A DNA stretch of 64,000 bases, from assembly GCA_037783415.1 (NCBI GenBank), contig JAZGTN010000026.1, forward strand, positions 2,129,001-2,193,000, written 5' to 3'. A program made the translations under genes and the position numbers. The notes below the pieces were generated by a model, which saw nothing but the letters and a program-made list of their open reading frames with translations, did no database searches and was not told the DNA's origin. The DNA is from Leptasterias polaris (lineage: Eukaryota; Echinodermata; Asteroidea; Forcipulatida; Asteriidae). Below are positions 46,096-58,658 of the stretch, piece after piece; within the stretch, counting starts at the first letter, position 1; each line of letters begins with the position of its first letter.

Positions 46096-46939
46096 GCGAG
46101 TGGCGTTGTATACAACAGATGATTGATGTGGTAAAATAAGCACATTCCAATCATGAGTGTGCATCATTACGTTGGGATGCCTAGCAATCAACGTGATTGG
46201 TGGTGCGGATCACAAGATGATGAGTTTACATGAATTGGATATAATTGGCAACAGATGACAGTAAGACATGAATTTTTAAAATAGAACAATTTGGAAATTT
46301 GAACTTAATGATGAAAGTCAATAACGGGGATTTTTCCTAAGCTTGGGTTCCGGTTCCGACTTGTGGGTTCCGTCATGAATGTTGGAGCATTGTATGAATT
46401 TGTGCACGATGTTTCAACATCAAACGGAACCAGGAGCCCGGCGGACGCGAGGTTTCATTTTTTATGTGGTTGTCACATCCACTAAAACATAACAATTGAA
46501 TTATTCAACAAGAATAGAATCTACTTCAGTTAAAAAAGACCATTACTACAATTTATAATCGCCGTAGAATCAAGCAAGGCTATCATTGTCAAGGTGAGAA
46601 ACGATTAATTTCAAGAAGTGGGCCTAATTCGTTACCCCATCGGTTTATTATGAAAGCCCCTCGATTATGAAAATTCGGTATTGAATTAGGCCTATTTGTT
46701 GAAATTCGTTCAAGTTTTTTTCTGCAAGTCCTTTGTATAAAAGATATTATACAGGATTGGTTTGGAGGAAAAATACATTTGTTTAATTCTAGTCTGAAAG
46801 CTTATATTAAGTTCTTACTAAAACTCTTTTTTTTCCTGTGAAACATTTCCCTCTGAAAGAATACTGTAATTATGAAAACCTAAAAGAGTGCAAGAGCTGA
46901 TTTCAGTTGTTAACCAAAATGAAGGATAGTGTTTACACA

Positions 46940-47105
46940 CTGTAGGCCTAGTGCATGGTTTTTCACTGTTTTCTCCTGACTGGCACACAACGGGTTAAGC
47001 CCAAACTTTCACAGTACTTCTTTCATGTATATGGTTGATCACACAAAACACGAACACTGTCTGCGACTATTTTGTCAGCTCTACCAATCCTTTATAATAC
47101 ATTTA
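46940..47105 (-). mobile_element. TTAA-type MITE, truncated copy
   Basis: TTTTTCACTGTTTTCTCCTG then TTAAGCCCAAACTTTCACAG and an end CCAATCCTTTATAATACATT; the same order as at 44260-44390. Confidence 0.55.
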
Positions 47106-50100
47106 AGCTGATAAAAAATGGCCAATGTAATCAATAAACAACCTCGGGCACGTGTGCTTTTCAGACCACAATAGTGTGATATTAAAGGCACATTGTTTCC
47201 GCATTTCACATGTGACTAAATCGTCCTTTGATGAATTGTTAAATCATTACTCCAGTCACCCGGGCAACATAATTATTACTTTATCAAAACACTGTCACAA
47301 CAAAAGCAATCAAGACGAGTGATAACAGCCTACCGCAACTCATCACTATCTCTGTACAATCGGATAACTGAGGGCAGTTAAACTTAAAGAGGGTGTGTCT
47401 ACCGCCCACACACTAAACAACTGTTGCGTATAGCCTCGATATCCACAACCCACTATTTGAAACAACAGCCGCTCCACGTGTTCACGTATGCCCTTCTCAT
47501 TGTTTACCTTTAGCAGTGGTCCGTTGGCCAAATGCCAGTTAAAACACCTGAGGACCAATCATAATTCTGTCATATACTTGTCCTGCTGGCGAGTTTATTG
47601 TTTCCCATCGCTACACCGATACTTCATATTTGTAGTTCAACTTACAAGTCCTATGAAATGACAATACTAATGAAAATGTTGAACGAAAAAATTAAATTAT
47701 GAACCAGTGAAAAAGCTGGCAGACCAGTAACGACAAGTTGGCTAGTCACTGAAAAAGTTAAGGGCGAACTCTGCGTCTCCTACTACCGTTCCCCTTATCC
47801 ATTGCATTACTGTTTCCATTCCCAGTGGTGATTTAAGAGAAGACTGCAAAACTGGCATTCCCCTTTCATTGCAATCAACAGTTATACACAACCTGTGTTC
47901 CAACTGACTCTAATTTGAAACAACACCCGCCCCTCCACGTGGCTTTTACATACAGCAGCTCTCATATAGTTCCAAAGACACTACAACAAGGGGCCAGCCT
48001 AAATCTTCCTCCTAGTCTCGGTTCAGTTACATTGATTTGAACGATAGAAAACGAGAATCGGTACGCAGGGATGAAGTATATTCCCCAAGCTCCCACATAA
48101 TCATCATCACAACTACCAGTCAATCCATTCATCATTGTCTCCCACATCAGTGAGGAGGATATTCACCAATCATTCTGCGTCCGTTGAGGTTATTCAAAGT
48201 CGGTAGTCTTCATTTTGAAAGGAAGGGTGTGTTTACATCCCCTCAAGAATCTCCACATTAATTTGCAGCTAAACAAAAATGCGCAAGACACACCAGTCAC
48301 AGATGTGAATTGGCGTTTTGATTGGTAACCTTATTCTTGAGCTTAATTTGCCGTGCTTAGCTATTATGAAATGGGAACCAGGTAATCAAAGGGCTTTAAA
48401 CAAAAGGGCAACAGGTGATATTCTAGTAGGCCTATAGCTGTTTAAAACAGGTTGACCTTCTGTTTTATTTTATTTTGTTTAAGCCCATCATGTTTTGGCT
48501 CGTTAGCGTACAGCTTCGGTCTCCACAGACTAATACAGCTTTTTATTATGCAGTTCGGTGGCTGTTAAAACGACCCCGTCTTCTGCAAATTGGGAAACTC
48601 GATTTATATTTTGAGAAGGCTTTATTTTTTTTTCCCAAGGGCCCGGGCAAGCTCGGTGGCGTTTGGTCTGTGCTAAAATCGTTCACCGTGTAGCGAGGAC
48701 AAATTCATTATAAGCCCGTGTGAGTCCCCTTGTATTACTATTAGCTTCTGTCTTGAGTTTCGGGTCCTGATTTTGCGTTGACCAAGGTGGACGGACACAC
48801 CACCACCGGCAGATCCGGGCAAAACGAAACCCAGGAGTAAAGACTAACACAGACCAGCTGGATTGGGTTTCCTGCCTCTGCGGCCCTCCTTTGTGCTCTG
48901 TGGCCTCGACGGCAGCGATGGTTTTAATCATGTCCTCGTCAGGTTATATTTTAAAACCAAAACACACGGGGTTCAGACTGCAGTGTCCAGCGGAACCATA
49001 AACCCTTTTCGGACCCTCGATGATAACGCATCAACTTCTACCGATGATGCATTCATAACTGCCGGTATATCGTAAAGGGAATTTCACCGTAACAAAAACT
49101 TTCATCATTAAATCAAAAAAGCTTTGATGAAAAATAACATACTCAGATTTTACAGCCTTGTGTAAGGCGGGAAACGGTACCCAAGCATAGAGATCGCGAC
49201 ATCACCTTTCCAACACATTACTCTTGTACAAGAAGTTATATAACTGTTGTAAAATTACAAACTTTCTGCCTGCCATACAAGGTTGTCCACAAGACCATAT
49301 CAAATGACGTCACCATGCGGTATTACGTTCAACGTGTTATTATATTTTACGATAATTGTTTTTACAATATTGATCTATACCTTTTATTCGGTCAACTCAA
49401 TTTATGTTATATGTTCGTGGTCCATAGACCCATAAAAACTCAGGTGGAAGTACCAACAGATCCACCCAGAGGTAATCGTGGAAATCCTATAGAGCGGGAA
49501 GGGCCCCTGGGTCCCATCATCCCCGGGTTCCGTTGACTATGAATAGCCCTCCAGTTTGACTGCAGTTTGACTGCAGTGACCTGTAAAGGTTTAGAGTTTG
49601 TTTTCCAGCTCCCATGTTTTCAGCACATTAGGGATAAAATTACAACCACCGTATTCCTAAAGTTTAGTCCTCGGGAACTTTACGCCGTCTTCTGAACAAC
49701 TTTGCGTCCATCTTCTTCATCTCACTAAAACTCAACCATTTATTCTATCCTTGTTTACAAAAAGAGAGACCTTGTTACATTTCAGAGCATTTCCGGGCAG
49801 GCAAGCTACTACTCGGGTCATATGGGAAATTTTACATTTTTTGCGATAATTTCTACAAGAGTAAAAAATAATTATAACAGCTGATCAAGTTTTGAAATGG
49901 GCGCCCTTTCTTCACATCAAAATTTGAAAAAAGATGGACAGAGTGCAATCTCCATTAAATATAAGATTGGGTGTTTTCTTCCATTGGGCTGTGAACAAAT
50001 CGTTCCCGGAAGACGAGGCTCTGTGGCTTTTTTGTAAACATTTGACGTCACAGGTTACATGGTCTATAGTCTCTGCACTGAGCGTACGTTGAACAAATAC

Positions 50101-51576
50101 AGTAATTACATTAAGATTGGTATTTGTATAGTTGATTTTGTTACATCGTTAATTTGTACGAGTAACTTATTGACGCCCTCAACGCCTTCGACTTTTACTG
50201 GCCTAACACTGATTTATCATAACTTTTACCCATCGAAGCAAGACACTTTACAAACAAACAAATTTCATACTTCACGTGGGAATTCAGGAAAATGATGATG
50301 ATGCAAAGTCATGGAACGAAATCTGACTTATGTTCCAGGCGTCAGAGATTCGCGATTGATGGAGGGTTGTGCATCCCTGGCCTGACACGGGACGGGCAAG
50401 GGCACATGGCACGGCGTGCCAGACTGTCATAAATAGTAAATATATGCCATGAGGGAATTTATTAATATTTCATGTCGTTTATTGTCTCTGCAGAAGAGAT
50501 CACAGTCAGCGTTAGTGGTGGCTCACTGCAGTGCATTCACTGCTGTGCAGTCAAGACGGCGTTCTACATACATTAGCCGATTAGTTAAAACTCATTACGG
50601 TCTGTCGTTGTTGAAGGACGACGAGAATTTGAATTAAGACGGGTTTTCTGCGCACAGGAAAAAGTATGGGCGATCCAAGAACTTGCGCAGTTACGTATGG
50701 ATATTCGGTATGTTGGAACCTCAAAACAGCAAGATTTGATTTCAGAAATTGTTATTCTAAGGTTGGGCCTTGACGAGGAGAATATGCACAATGGTTTACC
50801 GGTGTGTAGTCCTTGGCATAAATATGACCATGCAATTAAAAACAAAATGGCCTCACAAGTTGATTTTCTTGGGCTTGCTCTAAAAATTAATACCCATTTT
50901 ATGATCAGATTCCTCAACTCATCAACGAGGCCAGGCATTTTTTACTACAACGAGGACATTGCGTATTGACTGTCAAACCTTTGGTCGTCTAAACTGAAAT
51001 CCTAGTTCCACATATTGGTCTAGAAATACTGATTGTATGTAGAGATCGATGACGTTGTAGATAAAATATAATAATCAAATCTCTTCAAGGCATTTCGGTT
51101 CTCGAGTTGGTCAGTTGCGAGAACGGCTTCGTCGTCTCATAATTATGCGTTCTATTAAAGTTTACACAACAGTCTTGAGAAAAATAGTCCCTTATTTATA
51201 AAAACAATGATATAAATTGAATGAAATTCAGTCACAGTATGAATATGAACATGCCAGTAAATGGCATTGTCAACAGTCTTCATGTTGGTATACCATTCGT
51301 ATTCCTCCTTGCGAGGCACAATTTTGACCCATCCCATGATAGATAACTGGCATAATTTAAATAACAATAAAAATGAAATGAAAGGTAAACAAATCAAGAA
51401 ATCTAGTCAGCTGAACCGGGTTTGTAAACACGATGGGATGGTAGGTCTATCCAGTGTAACACACAAACGTCTCATGCAGATTGTCTCTATGAATATAATA
51501 TTATTCACTGTACATCAATAGTACCGGGTATACATTCATATGATATTGAAGACAACAAGAAATGTTTAAGACTTAC
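47106..51576. other. First intron, distal part
   Basis: A sequence CTATTTGAAACAACAGCCGC then TCCACGTG (47452) recurs as AATTTGAAACAACACCCGCC then CCTCCACGTGG (47909), a weak direct repeat. No exon is supported. Open frames at 48475-49075 and 50449-50969 overlap on both strands and have no domain. Confidence 0.45.
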
Positions 51577-51643
51577 TCTGACATCTCGAATAGCCAAGAA
51601 CATACAGGAGGAGTATTACCGGAAGAGCTCCATTAACAGCCAT
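51577..51643 (-). CDS. FN3 gene exon 1: signal peptide
   Basis: The exon starts at an ATG in strong Kozak context (GACGCCATGG, G at -3 and +4). It encodes 22 residues, MAVNGALPVILLLYVLGYSR followed by CQ, and ends with one extra base before GTAAGT. The short N-terminus, hydrophobic core (LPVILLLYVLGY) and small/polar end are typical of a cleavable secretion signal. The phase-1 donor fits the phase-1 acceptor of the first FN3 exon at 15973, giving a junction codon A+CC (Thr). No other signal-peptide-like exon on this strand was seen upstream of the FN3 array. The assignment to this gene is an inference over a 35.6 kb intron. Confidence 0.65.
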
Positions 51644-51833
51644 GGCGTCAAATGTGGTGGCCCGAGTGCAGTGGTGCAACTTAAACGGTCTCCAGCTCTC
51701 AGCTCGCAGTCACTGCTGGTCTCGGTCTGTTAAACGATTGCTCACCAACAGCTGCCTACAATAGTTGACATTGAAAATTATATTTACGTATTGCACATAA
51801 TACAGAGGAACGTTGTATGTTATTGGCCCAGCT

Positions 51834-51841
51834 GATATATA
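51834..51841 (-). promoter_or_regulatory. Putative TATA box of the FN3 gene
   Basis: The minus strand reads TATATATC here, about 190 nt upstream of the ATG at 51643. A start site about 25-30 nt downstream would be near 51805-51810, giving a 5' UTR of about 165 nt. No transcript evidence is available and AT-rich matches are common, so this is a weak call. Confidence 0.3.
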
Positions 51842-51843
51842 CA

Positions 51844-53600
51844 CATCTCTAGTAGTACATGTATACTGATGCCCCAGTCATGGTCAATGCACGCAGTCAG
51901 CCGTAAAACATCTCCTCTGTCACGCTGGAGGAACTTCACTCAGAAGTATTTTCAACTCCGGCCCGGTACTGCATTCCTAGTGTCGCAGATACGCACCGGT
52001 ATGCCATATATGCGTCCTTAACCGCCGCTGATCGCCCCCACACACTATCCTACCATCCCCCGTATACTAATTTCTTTAAGCTCTGCACAGCACCGTTTTG
52101 AATTTCCGATGCTAGCTGTAATGAATTTCTCCTCAGCTATCCCCGAGAGGGTTCCCCGTTTTGGGAGGTAGAGATTTACCTTTTACCGGGAGTCGTTACA
52201 AACGTGAACTATGACTCGGGGTGTCTTGCTTCTCTCATTAATATTGGCTAGATTTCTCCGAGTTGTGACCATGCATGTCGTCACCACGTTGGTGGGTATG
52301 TTCGTCCTCTGCCGCCCTTTGCACTCAGCGTGTGGTGACAGCTAATAATCATTAAAGACGAGCGCCATGCCATAAACAAACCTTACAAAAATAACCCTTT
52401 TTGTCCTGAATTGTGGAAATGTTTAATTGGTGATTATCCATACACGACGTTTCCTTAACCATAAAGATATATCCTTTGCATCTATTTAAGACATAATTGA
52501 TTGGTGATTGTCATTAATTAATTAGTGGTTTTAATTACTGATGTCATAACAACCCTTTCCACTCGTTTTGTCTTTGTTATGCATACCATCCATTTCTGGA
52601 GTAAGAAAAATAAAAACCAAATCTCAAAATCAAACCGTTTTAATTTATTTGCAGTGCGTAAAAAATATCTTGTAAAATATCAAAAGGCATTTTAGTGCAG
52701 ACATCAAGCTGTAAAACGTATTTCTTACAGATCAGTGTAGGGATGGTATATTATTATGATAATATATTAATTCCCGGGCAGTCATAAAAAGTACATACAC
52801 AATCACTACAGCTTAAAAAAAGAAGAACAAAACCCAAAACTAGAGTAGAAAACAATAAAAACCACAGAGGAAGAGGTTAGTGAACCAGCTGCTGGAGCCC
52901 GATAGATTGCCAAAAAAGAAACACAGTTTCTTTTTAGAGGCTTTCCTCTCCAGCTGTTCAAAGAAAAACAAAAGTTATTTTAAAAAAATACAAAGCTAAA
53001 CAATAATTATGTATGATGTATTACAGGGATGGTTTATAATTTTTTCTTTAACAGTTTATTTTCTTCTATGGGTCTGAAGACAAACAAAATTCTCTTTGGT
53101 GTCCAAATAAGCACCGGCACTACATTATTCCGAATGCCTGTACCTTTAAATCCAGCTGTGATAATGTTTGATTTACTGTACACACAGAACATGGGTTGTC
53201 GATCACGGTCATTGCAAACAGTCACTGCGAACGAAACAACACATTTTTCTTCACCTGTCACAATTGTTGCCATGTTTCCTATTTGCGTTAACAACCTAGA
53301 ACTCTGGGTCTCGGTTACCAACATGGGTTGTCTATTTCCCTTCCAAGCCTCGGTTTGGGTTCAGTGGAATCACCCATTCGTTATCGATGCCGTGAAGCAA
53401 TTATGAAACCTTCCAACTTGTTTTCACTAAAGGCACTACATACATAGTTTTGCTATGAATTGAAAAAAAAATCTAAAACTTTGTGAACTTAATATTAGTG
53501 TACTCGGAAATAATCCTATCACTGCTTGAAGGAAGATCTAAAAAGATTTGTCTAATTGTAGGTACGATCGCTGAAATCTAGTATAAAAAGCTTCATTCAA
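51844..53600. other. Upstream flank of the FN3 gene, no gene recognised
   Basis: A 125-codon frame at 53029-53406 (plus) and a 96-codon frame opposite share an internal repeat of about 135 bp around AACATGGGTTGTC (53189, 53323), which suggests repeat-derived sequence. No domain was recognised. No divergent promoter could be identified. Confidence 0.4.
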
Positions 53601-53723
53601 AATCAAAGCCGCAACGAATTAACGGCTGCAGCTTTGGCTAGCTCACCATGACTGCCTTTTCCTCAACGCTGTTTCCGAAACCAAAAGCCACAGCCATATA
53701 CCCAATATCAACCACGACCCCAC

Positions 53724-53866
53724 GGGCTTGATTTCACAAAGCACTAAAGATTCATCTTAAGGTGAGTTGTCAACATCACCACAGTGCTTTGTTTTGTGAC
53801 ATCACACTTTGTTTAGCAAGAAGATTGATACACAAAGATCAATCTTAACTTTGTGAAATCGGCCCT
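53724..53866. repeat. Short inverted-repeat element, 'tttcacaaag' family
   Basis: GGGCTTGATTTCACAAAGCA then CTAAAGATTCATCTTAAG is mirrored by AAGATCAATCTTAACTTTGT then GAAATCGGCCC. It is the most regular copy of this family. Confidence 0.75.
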
Positions 53867-54284
53867 GATAATATATGTCATGAACAGTCATGGTTTTCGA
53901 ATTAACCAATAGCGTGTGAGGATGCACTTCTGTTTCATGAGCTGCGGTAGATCGACACAGGAAGGAATCATGAAATACAATTATTTTGATTCTTTGTGAC
54001 GTTTTCCTCTCAATCTCTCCGGAAGTATTACGCACCACACACCACACTCTTTCCACCATCAATTATCTGACCTGAACCCTCGCTTTTATAGACGCCAAAT
54101 GTGGGCTGTTTTCGCTGGTTATTGCATGAAATGAAAATGTTACCGATGACATCATGCCATTGAAGTGAGCAACTCTAGTGTAATTGAAAAAATAACAGTT
54201 ATACTTCACTCATAATGAAGTGTGGCATTTCGTGATTAATATCAATGTCTCAGACCGAACCAATGCCACAAGAGGCCCGTGAAA

Positions 54285-54304
54285 GGGGGGGGGGGGGGGG
54301 GGGG
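54285..54304. repeat. 20-base poly(G) run
   Basis: Uninterrupted G run; assembly length uncertain. Confidence 0.9.
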
Positions 54305-55200
54305 TGCATTGATGCAATATGTTTCCACTGCACTTTGTATATTACCCAACCCATTCACAACAAACCATGGCCAAATGTGTTTTCATTTTTCAGTCTTTTG
54401 TTTGTTTTCTGGAATTTGCGTTGACTGCAGCTAGCTGAGCAGCCGCGGTAGTGATTGTGTTTGGACTAACAGTTTATGAAGGTCGAGAGCCCAGGCAACT
54501 GTAGCCTATATTCACCGCGTTCTGAGCATTATTATGAATATTTATGACGTGACGTATATTCGACTATCTTCCGTGTATAATTATTATGCTTTCGGGAAAA
54601 GTTTTTTATTAAGGTCATAAATCTTTTGATTATGACATCGGCAAGTTTAAGGATCACAATTGACTGCCAAACGAATATTTAGATCGCATTCAACCATGTG
54701 AATGCAACGGCAAAATGAGAATCGCGACCATTATATTATTTGAAGCAATAATAAGTCCAGAACCCAACTGGCAATGTCTGTTCGAGTTAACATAACCCGT
54801 GCTCCGTAGCACAACAATAGCGGCCGTTTTTCCTCTAAACGGGCAATATTCCAATATGGACCGTTATAACATTGATATTAACTGTACATTTTTACATTTT
54901 GAATATAATGACCTTCATTTCTGAGTGACCTTAAAAACAACGCAGACAAAAATCAAATGTTTTCGCAGCGGCTGACATTTTCTTGATTAAAAATGGCTGC
55001 ATGATGTCTGTACTAATTAAGGCATGCCATTCACCTCTGTGTAAAGCATGCGAACAGTAAATAAATGAAATAGAGCAAAGGAAATTAAAATATGATGTTC
55101 CCCGATTAAAGTAAATACTGTGGAAAGAGAAAATAAATGGTTGTATAGAAATGTAAAGTTTGTCCGGTATTGGGACTTATCGCTGATTTGTTTATTTTGG
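54305..55200. other. Intergenic, nothing recognised
   Basis: No supported gene, RNA or repeat. Confidence 0.4.
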
Positions 55201-55344
55201 AGGTATGTTTTTATGAGGATGTTGTTGTTACTAATTGCGATGGTGTTGTTGCTGATGTTGTTGTTTTCGGCGTCGATCGTTGTTGCTCGGTTGCTCCTGA
55301 TGTTGTAGGTGGTGGTGCTGGTGGTGTTGTTGTTGTCATTTATA

Positions 55345-55346
<2 letters not shown>

Positions 55347-55392
<46 letters not shown>

Positions 55393-55402
55393 TTGTTGTT
55401 TA
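55347..55402. repeat. (GCT)n microsatellite with GTT flank
   Basis: About 14 GCT units followed by four or more GTT units; the preceding 100 bases are also GTT/GTG rich. A chance frame reads it as poly-alanine; no gene context supports translation. Confidence 0.9.
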
Positions 55403-55439
55403 TATTGCTGCTGCTACTGTTGTGATAAAAATACTACTT

Positions 55440-56420
55440 TTCAATAAAAACAACAATTTATAGTCAAAAGGAAGATACTCCGTTGTCAAGATAATAAAAT
55501 TACAGTTTTGTTATAAACCATTACGAGTCAAGACGTCAAAACTGGCATACACACTCTACACACAGCCTTATCTGGCACCTGCAATTTAGCACTTCCCCGA
55601 ATTCCTCTTAAAATAGTTTCAAAAAGTCCACTAAACATGTTAACCTTGTCTCCGTGGTTCTCGCGTTTATGAGTGAAGTCTCATTGGTATGGTAATAAAG
55701 GGACGTCATCCTTGAATAATGAGGCCCTGCTCATGCATGATTTGCGAATCATCACGATTTGTTATAAATTAGTGGCCTTTGACCTCGACAATGGACGTCG
55801 GTGACCTTTCCATTGAAACCACGTAGAAGACTGGTTCCACACTCGTTTGATGTTGTAACTCTGAACGACTGCTTTAGTGCTACAGTGACGATTTAATGTC
55901 TGTAAATATTGAATGCGCATGGATGATGTGCAGTTAAAGCCAAACTGAAAGGGACCAGCCCTTGCCATTCACTGGTTGTTCAAAATAAAATAAAAACACC
56001 AAAACCCGGCTAGCTTTCTCCTTCATTCAAATCAATGCACAATCGAGGCTTGGGGGGGGGGGGGGGGTGATGTTCCATACCAAGGTACTGACAAGGGGAC
56101 ATAACCCTAAAACATGACCAGAAAATAATAATAAAACCAACAAATAACTACGCAACAACAACAGCATCAAAACTAAATTTGGGATTGGATCAGACCAACC
56201 TGCACTTCATAAACACCAGTAAAATCCACGGTAAAATCTCCACTGGCAGAAACCACCCTCCCCAATTCTTCATGGGAGTGTCCAAGCCCCCGCCCCTAAA
56301 ATCCCAACACCCACTTATGGGAGGACTCCCCTTTGTGTTTCCCATTGTTTGGACTTTTAGTGACGTCTTCATAAATCTCTGAACGGTTAATAGTCGTTTT
56401 AGTTTGGTAGTTCATGCACA
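55440..56420. other. Intergenic, nothing recognised
   Basis: Contains a 16-base G run (56052-56067) but no supported gene or repeat family. Confidence 0.4.
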
Positions 56421-56424
56421 CTCT

Positions 56425-56815
56425 CTTAACACTTCCGGGTCAGAGTTGATCCGGATCCGGTTCCCGTGGGGTCTGACCCATTTATTGGTCACAGTTTGAC
56501 CCGGAAACTGGTTACAAAATGGGATTTTCACTAGGATTCTGTGTCAGTTTAACCCATTTCTGCGTATTTTTGACAAAGATTCCGGGTCACATTGATCCAG
56601 AAATGGTTCAGGTTCCACAGAACTATCCCTCTTGAGAACCCCACCTCAGTGGCCCCCAAAAGTTAAGGTAAAAGCATAGGTCAAAATAACCAAGGAATGG
56701 ATCAAAATACCGCAGAGTCTGAGTTAAAAATCCGATTTTAAACACTTCCGGGTCAGCCTGACCCGGAAAGGATCAGCTCCCCTTGGACCCGGAGTCCCGG
56801 TTAAATCCCAGTTTG
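56425..56815. repeat. GGGTCA inverted-repeat element, long copy
   Basis: It opens ACACTTCCGGGTCAGAGTTG then ATCCGGATCCGG and closes CACTTCCGGGTCAGCCTGAC then CCGGAAAGG and GGTTAAATCCCAG. It is longer than other copies (about 390 bp) and may be two copies head to tail. Confidence 0.65.
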
Positions 56816-56829
56816 TCTTCGATTCAATT

Positions 56830-58080
56830 TTAAAAAGGAAAATAATCAAGTATGAGCGTTCAAATGGGCGATGATTTTTTTTTTTAGATTACGAAATACA
56901 GACATTTATGATCGTTGAATCAAGTCAGATTAATAATAACAATGCATAGATTCGAAACTAGTTTCTGCGCGTTCATTCACCTTTAAAAGTATTACACAGA
57001 ATTGATAAGAGTTATAATGCAACATGATATCCGACCAGTCATTAGGAAACAATCTAAACCGAAATGAAGAGGTCACCGCTGAACAAGAATTATTGCTGCA
57101 GTTTTACCCCGGGGAGGGTGACTAATAGGCTAGCAATGGTTGGCTTATAACGACATTACGGAGATTTCGTGTTTTAATATTCCTTCTTGGAAATTGTGTG
57201 ACGAGCTTATAACAACCGCATGGGGCCAAAACAAGTAGACCAAAATATGCAGAACATCAGTTCATAATAAAAATGATTTACGATTTGTACGATTCGAAAT
57301 GTATGAGTTGCTTAAATAGTTATTTATATCAACATTTCGCATTCACGAGACATATCACCAATTTGTAAAAATGTATTCAACAATTTGTTCACATCATTAT
57401 TTCAAGAAAAAGGCTCAAGTTAATTAATCGTCTTTAATTAAAAATCACCTTTGATTACTAAGAAGTGTCTTGCAGTGTTGTTGTAGAATGTTTCGTTTTC
57501 ATTCCCACACACATTATATGCCTTAAGATATTACACTGTTTGAGTGGAGTGAAAATATACGTACACTGAATTCAATTGTCATGAATCGCTGGACGACATT
57601 AACAATATTCAAAACACAAAAATTACGCACTCCGGCAGATAGACAGCAAATTTCACTCTTTAATAAGCATTTTTTTTTTTTCAATAATTTTTAGGTTAGA
57701 ATTTACAGATCGCTTTATATTTCATTCAAAAAAGCATTGTTTTACTATACAAACGAATCATAGCTGGAAACGATTGGAGTAACAAGCCCATTATTTGCGC
57801 AAGGCAACTTTTCATTTCATTTTGGGACATGTTTTGGGCCTTTACACTCAGTCCTGACTGAAAGTCACTCCCAAACATTAGGGATCCGTGTCTAGCCCAC
57901 TCTAACTACAGCAAATTAATCATGCAGACTGTTGTATAGACAGAGCGATGAGAGACGGTGGCTATACGCCTATATCCATATGGCGTATTTTAACATTAAT
58001 GTCTCAAAAAATCGAGGTCGCCTGGTATTTAGAAACCAGAAAATTTGGGATTATTCACCTTCGTTAAAGCTATACAGAAA
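56830..58080. other. Intergenic, nothing recognised
   Basis: No supported gene, RNA or repeat. Confidence 0.4.
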
Positions 58081-58089
58081 AATATGCCA

Positions 58090-58285
58090 ACATGGGCTCA
58101 ACTTCATCAAGCCTGTAAGCAAAAACCTGCTAAGCACAGAAACTATCTTGCTTAGAGGAAACGGGTTACCAGCCGACAATCCATAAAGTGTACATTAATG
58201 CGACTGGTGCACCACTCATTTTTTGCTTAGCAAAACAATTGCTAAGCAGTGCATTCTGCTAAACAGCTAAAATTGGGTTTTAATC
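58090..58285. repeat. Short inverted-repeat element, 'gctaagc' family
   Basis: GGGCTCAACTTCATCAAGCC then CTGCTAAGCACAG opens it and ATTGCTAAGCAGTGCATTCT then AAAATTGGGTTTT closes it; imperfect inverted ends. Confidence 0.6.
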
Positions 58286-58409
58286 ATCTACCAAAAAATA
58301 ATAATAATAATAATCCTTAAATCAAGTGGGTCATTAATGAATCTCGAATTAGAATTTCGACGTCTCGCGCATGCGTGTTCGTGATTTTGTTTCCATCATA
58401 ATGAACAGT

Positions 58410-58658
58410 GCACTCTAAACACTTCCGGGTCAGTATTGACCCGGATCCGGGTAATGTGGGCCGCCCTGACCATTTTCTTGGTCAATATGACAAGGAATCT
58501 GTGTCAAAATGACCCAGGAAATGCTCAAAATTACGCAGACGTGAATTAAAATTCAATGTTCAACTATTTTCCGGATTAGACTGACCCGGAAAAGGGTCAG
58601 GTTCCCTAAGACCCCAAATCCGGGTCAAATCTGACTCAGGAGTATATTGAGTGTGGAT
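58410..58658. repeat. GGGTCA inverted-repeat element, full copy
   Basis: CACTCTAAACACTTCCGGGT then CAGTATTGACCCGG at the left and GGGTCAAATCTGACTCAGGA then GTATATTGAGTGTG at the right. It is the best complete copy, with ends CACTC/GAGTG inverted. Confidence 0.75.

Larger units (their letters stand above)
1..51810 (-). other. Multi-exon FN3-repeat gene, 5' and middle part (3' end outside window)
   Basis: Nine coding exons on the minus strand can be joined: 51577-51643, 15701-15973, 14374-14652, 12275-12538, 11467-11586, 9113-9274, 4964-5242, 3868-4158 and 1676-1942. All have AG acceptors and GT donors, and all junctions are phase 1. The predicted product is a signal peptide followed by seven FN3 domains of about 88-97 residues, then an open phase-1 donor leading off the window. 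FN3 arrays of this kind are extracellular, in matrix proteins, adhesion receptors or receptor phosphatases. Which class applies cannot be told because the C-terminal part is missing. The link of the first exon to the rest rests on strand, phase and lack of other candidates; an unseen small exon in the 35.6 kb intron is possible. The 5' limit is set by the putative TATA box and is approximate. Confidence 0.75.

Noticed and set aside
49440..49535. Collagen-like G-x-x pattern (GNRGNP, GPLGPIIPG)
   Set aside because: Only a few irregular triplets, no good splice borders and no matching neighbour exons.
53029..53406. 125-codon plus-strand frame
   Set aside because: An equally open frame lies opposite, the segment has an internal 135-bp repeat, and no domain is visible; it could be repeat-derived.
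55170..55463. 97-codon frame with a poly-alanine run
   Set aside because: Comes from the GCT/GTT microsatellite; no conserved flanking coding sequence.
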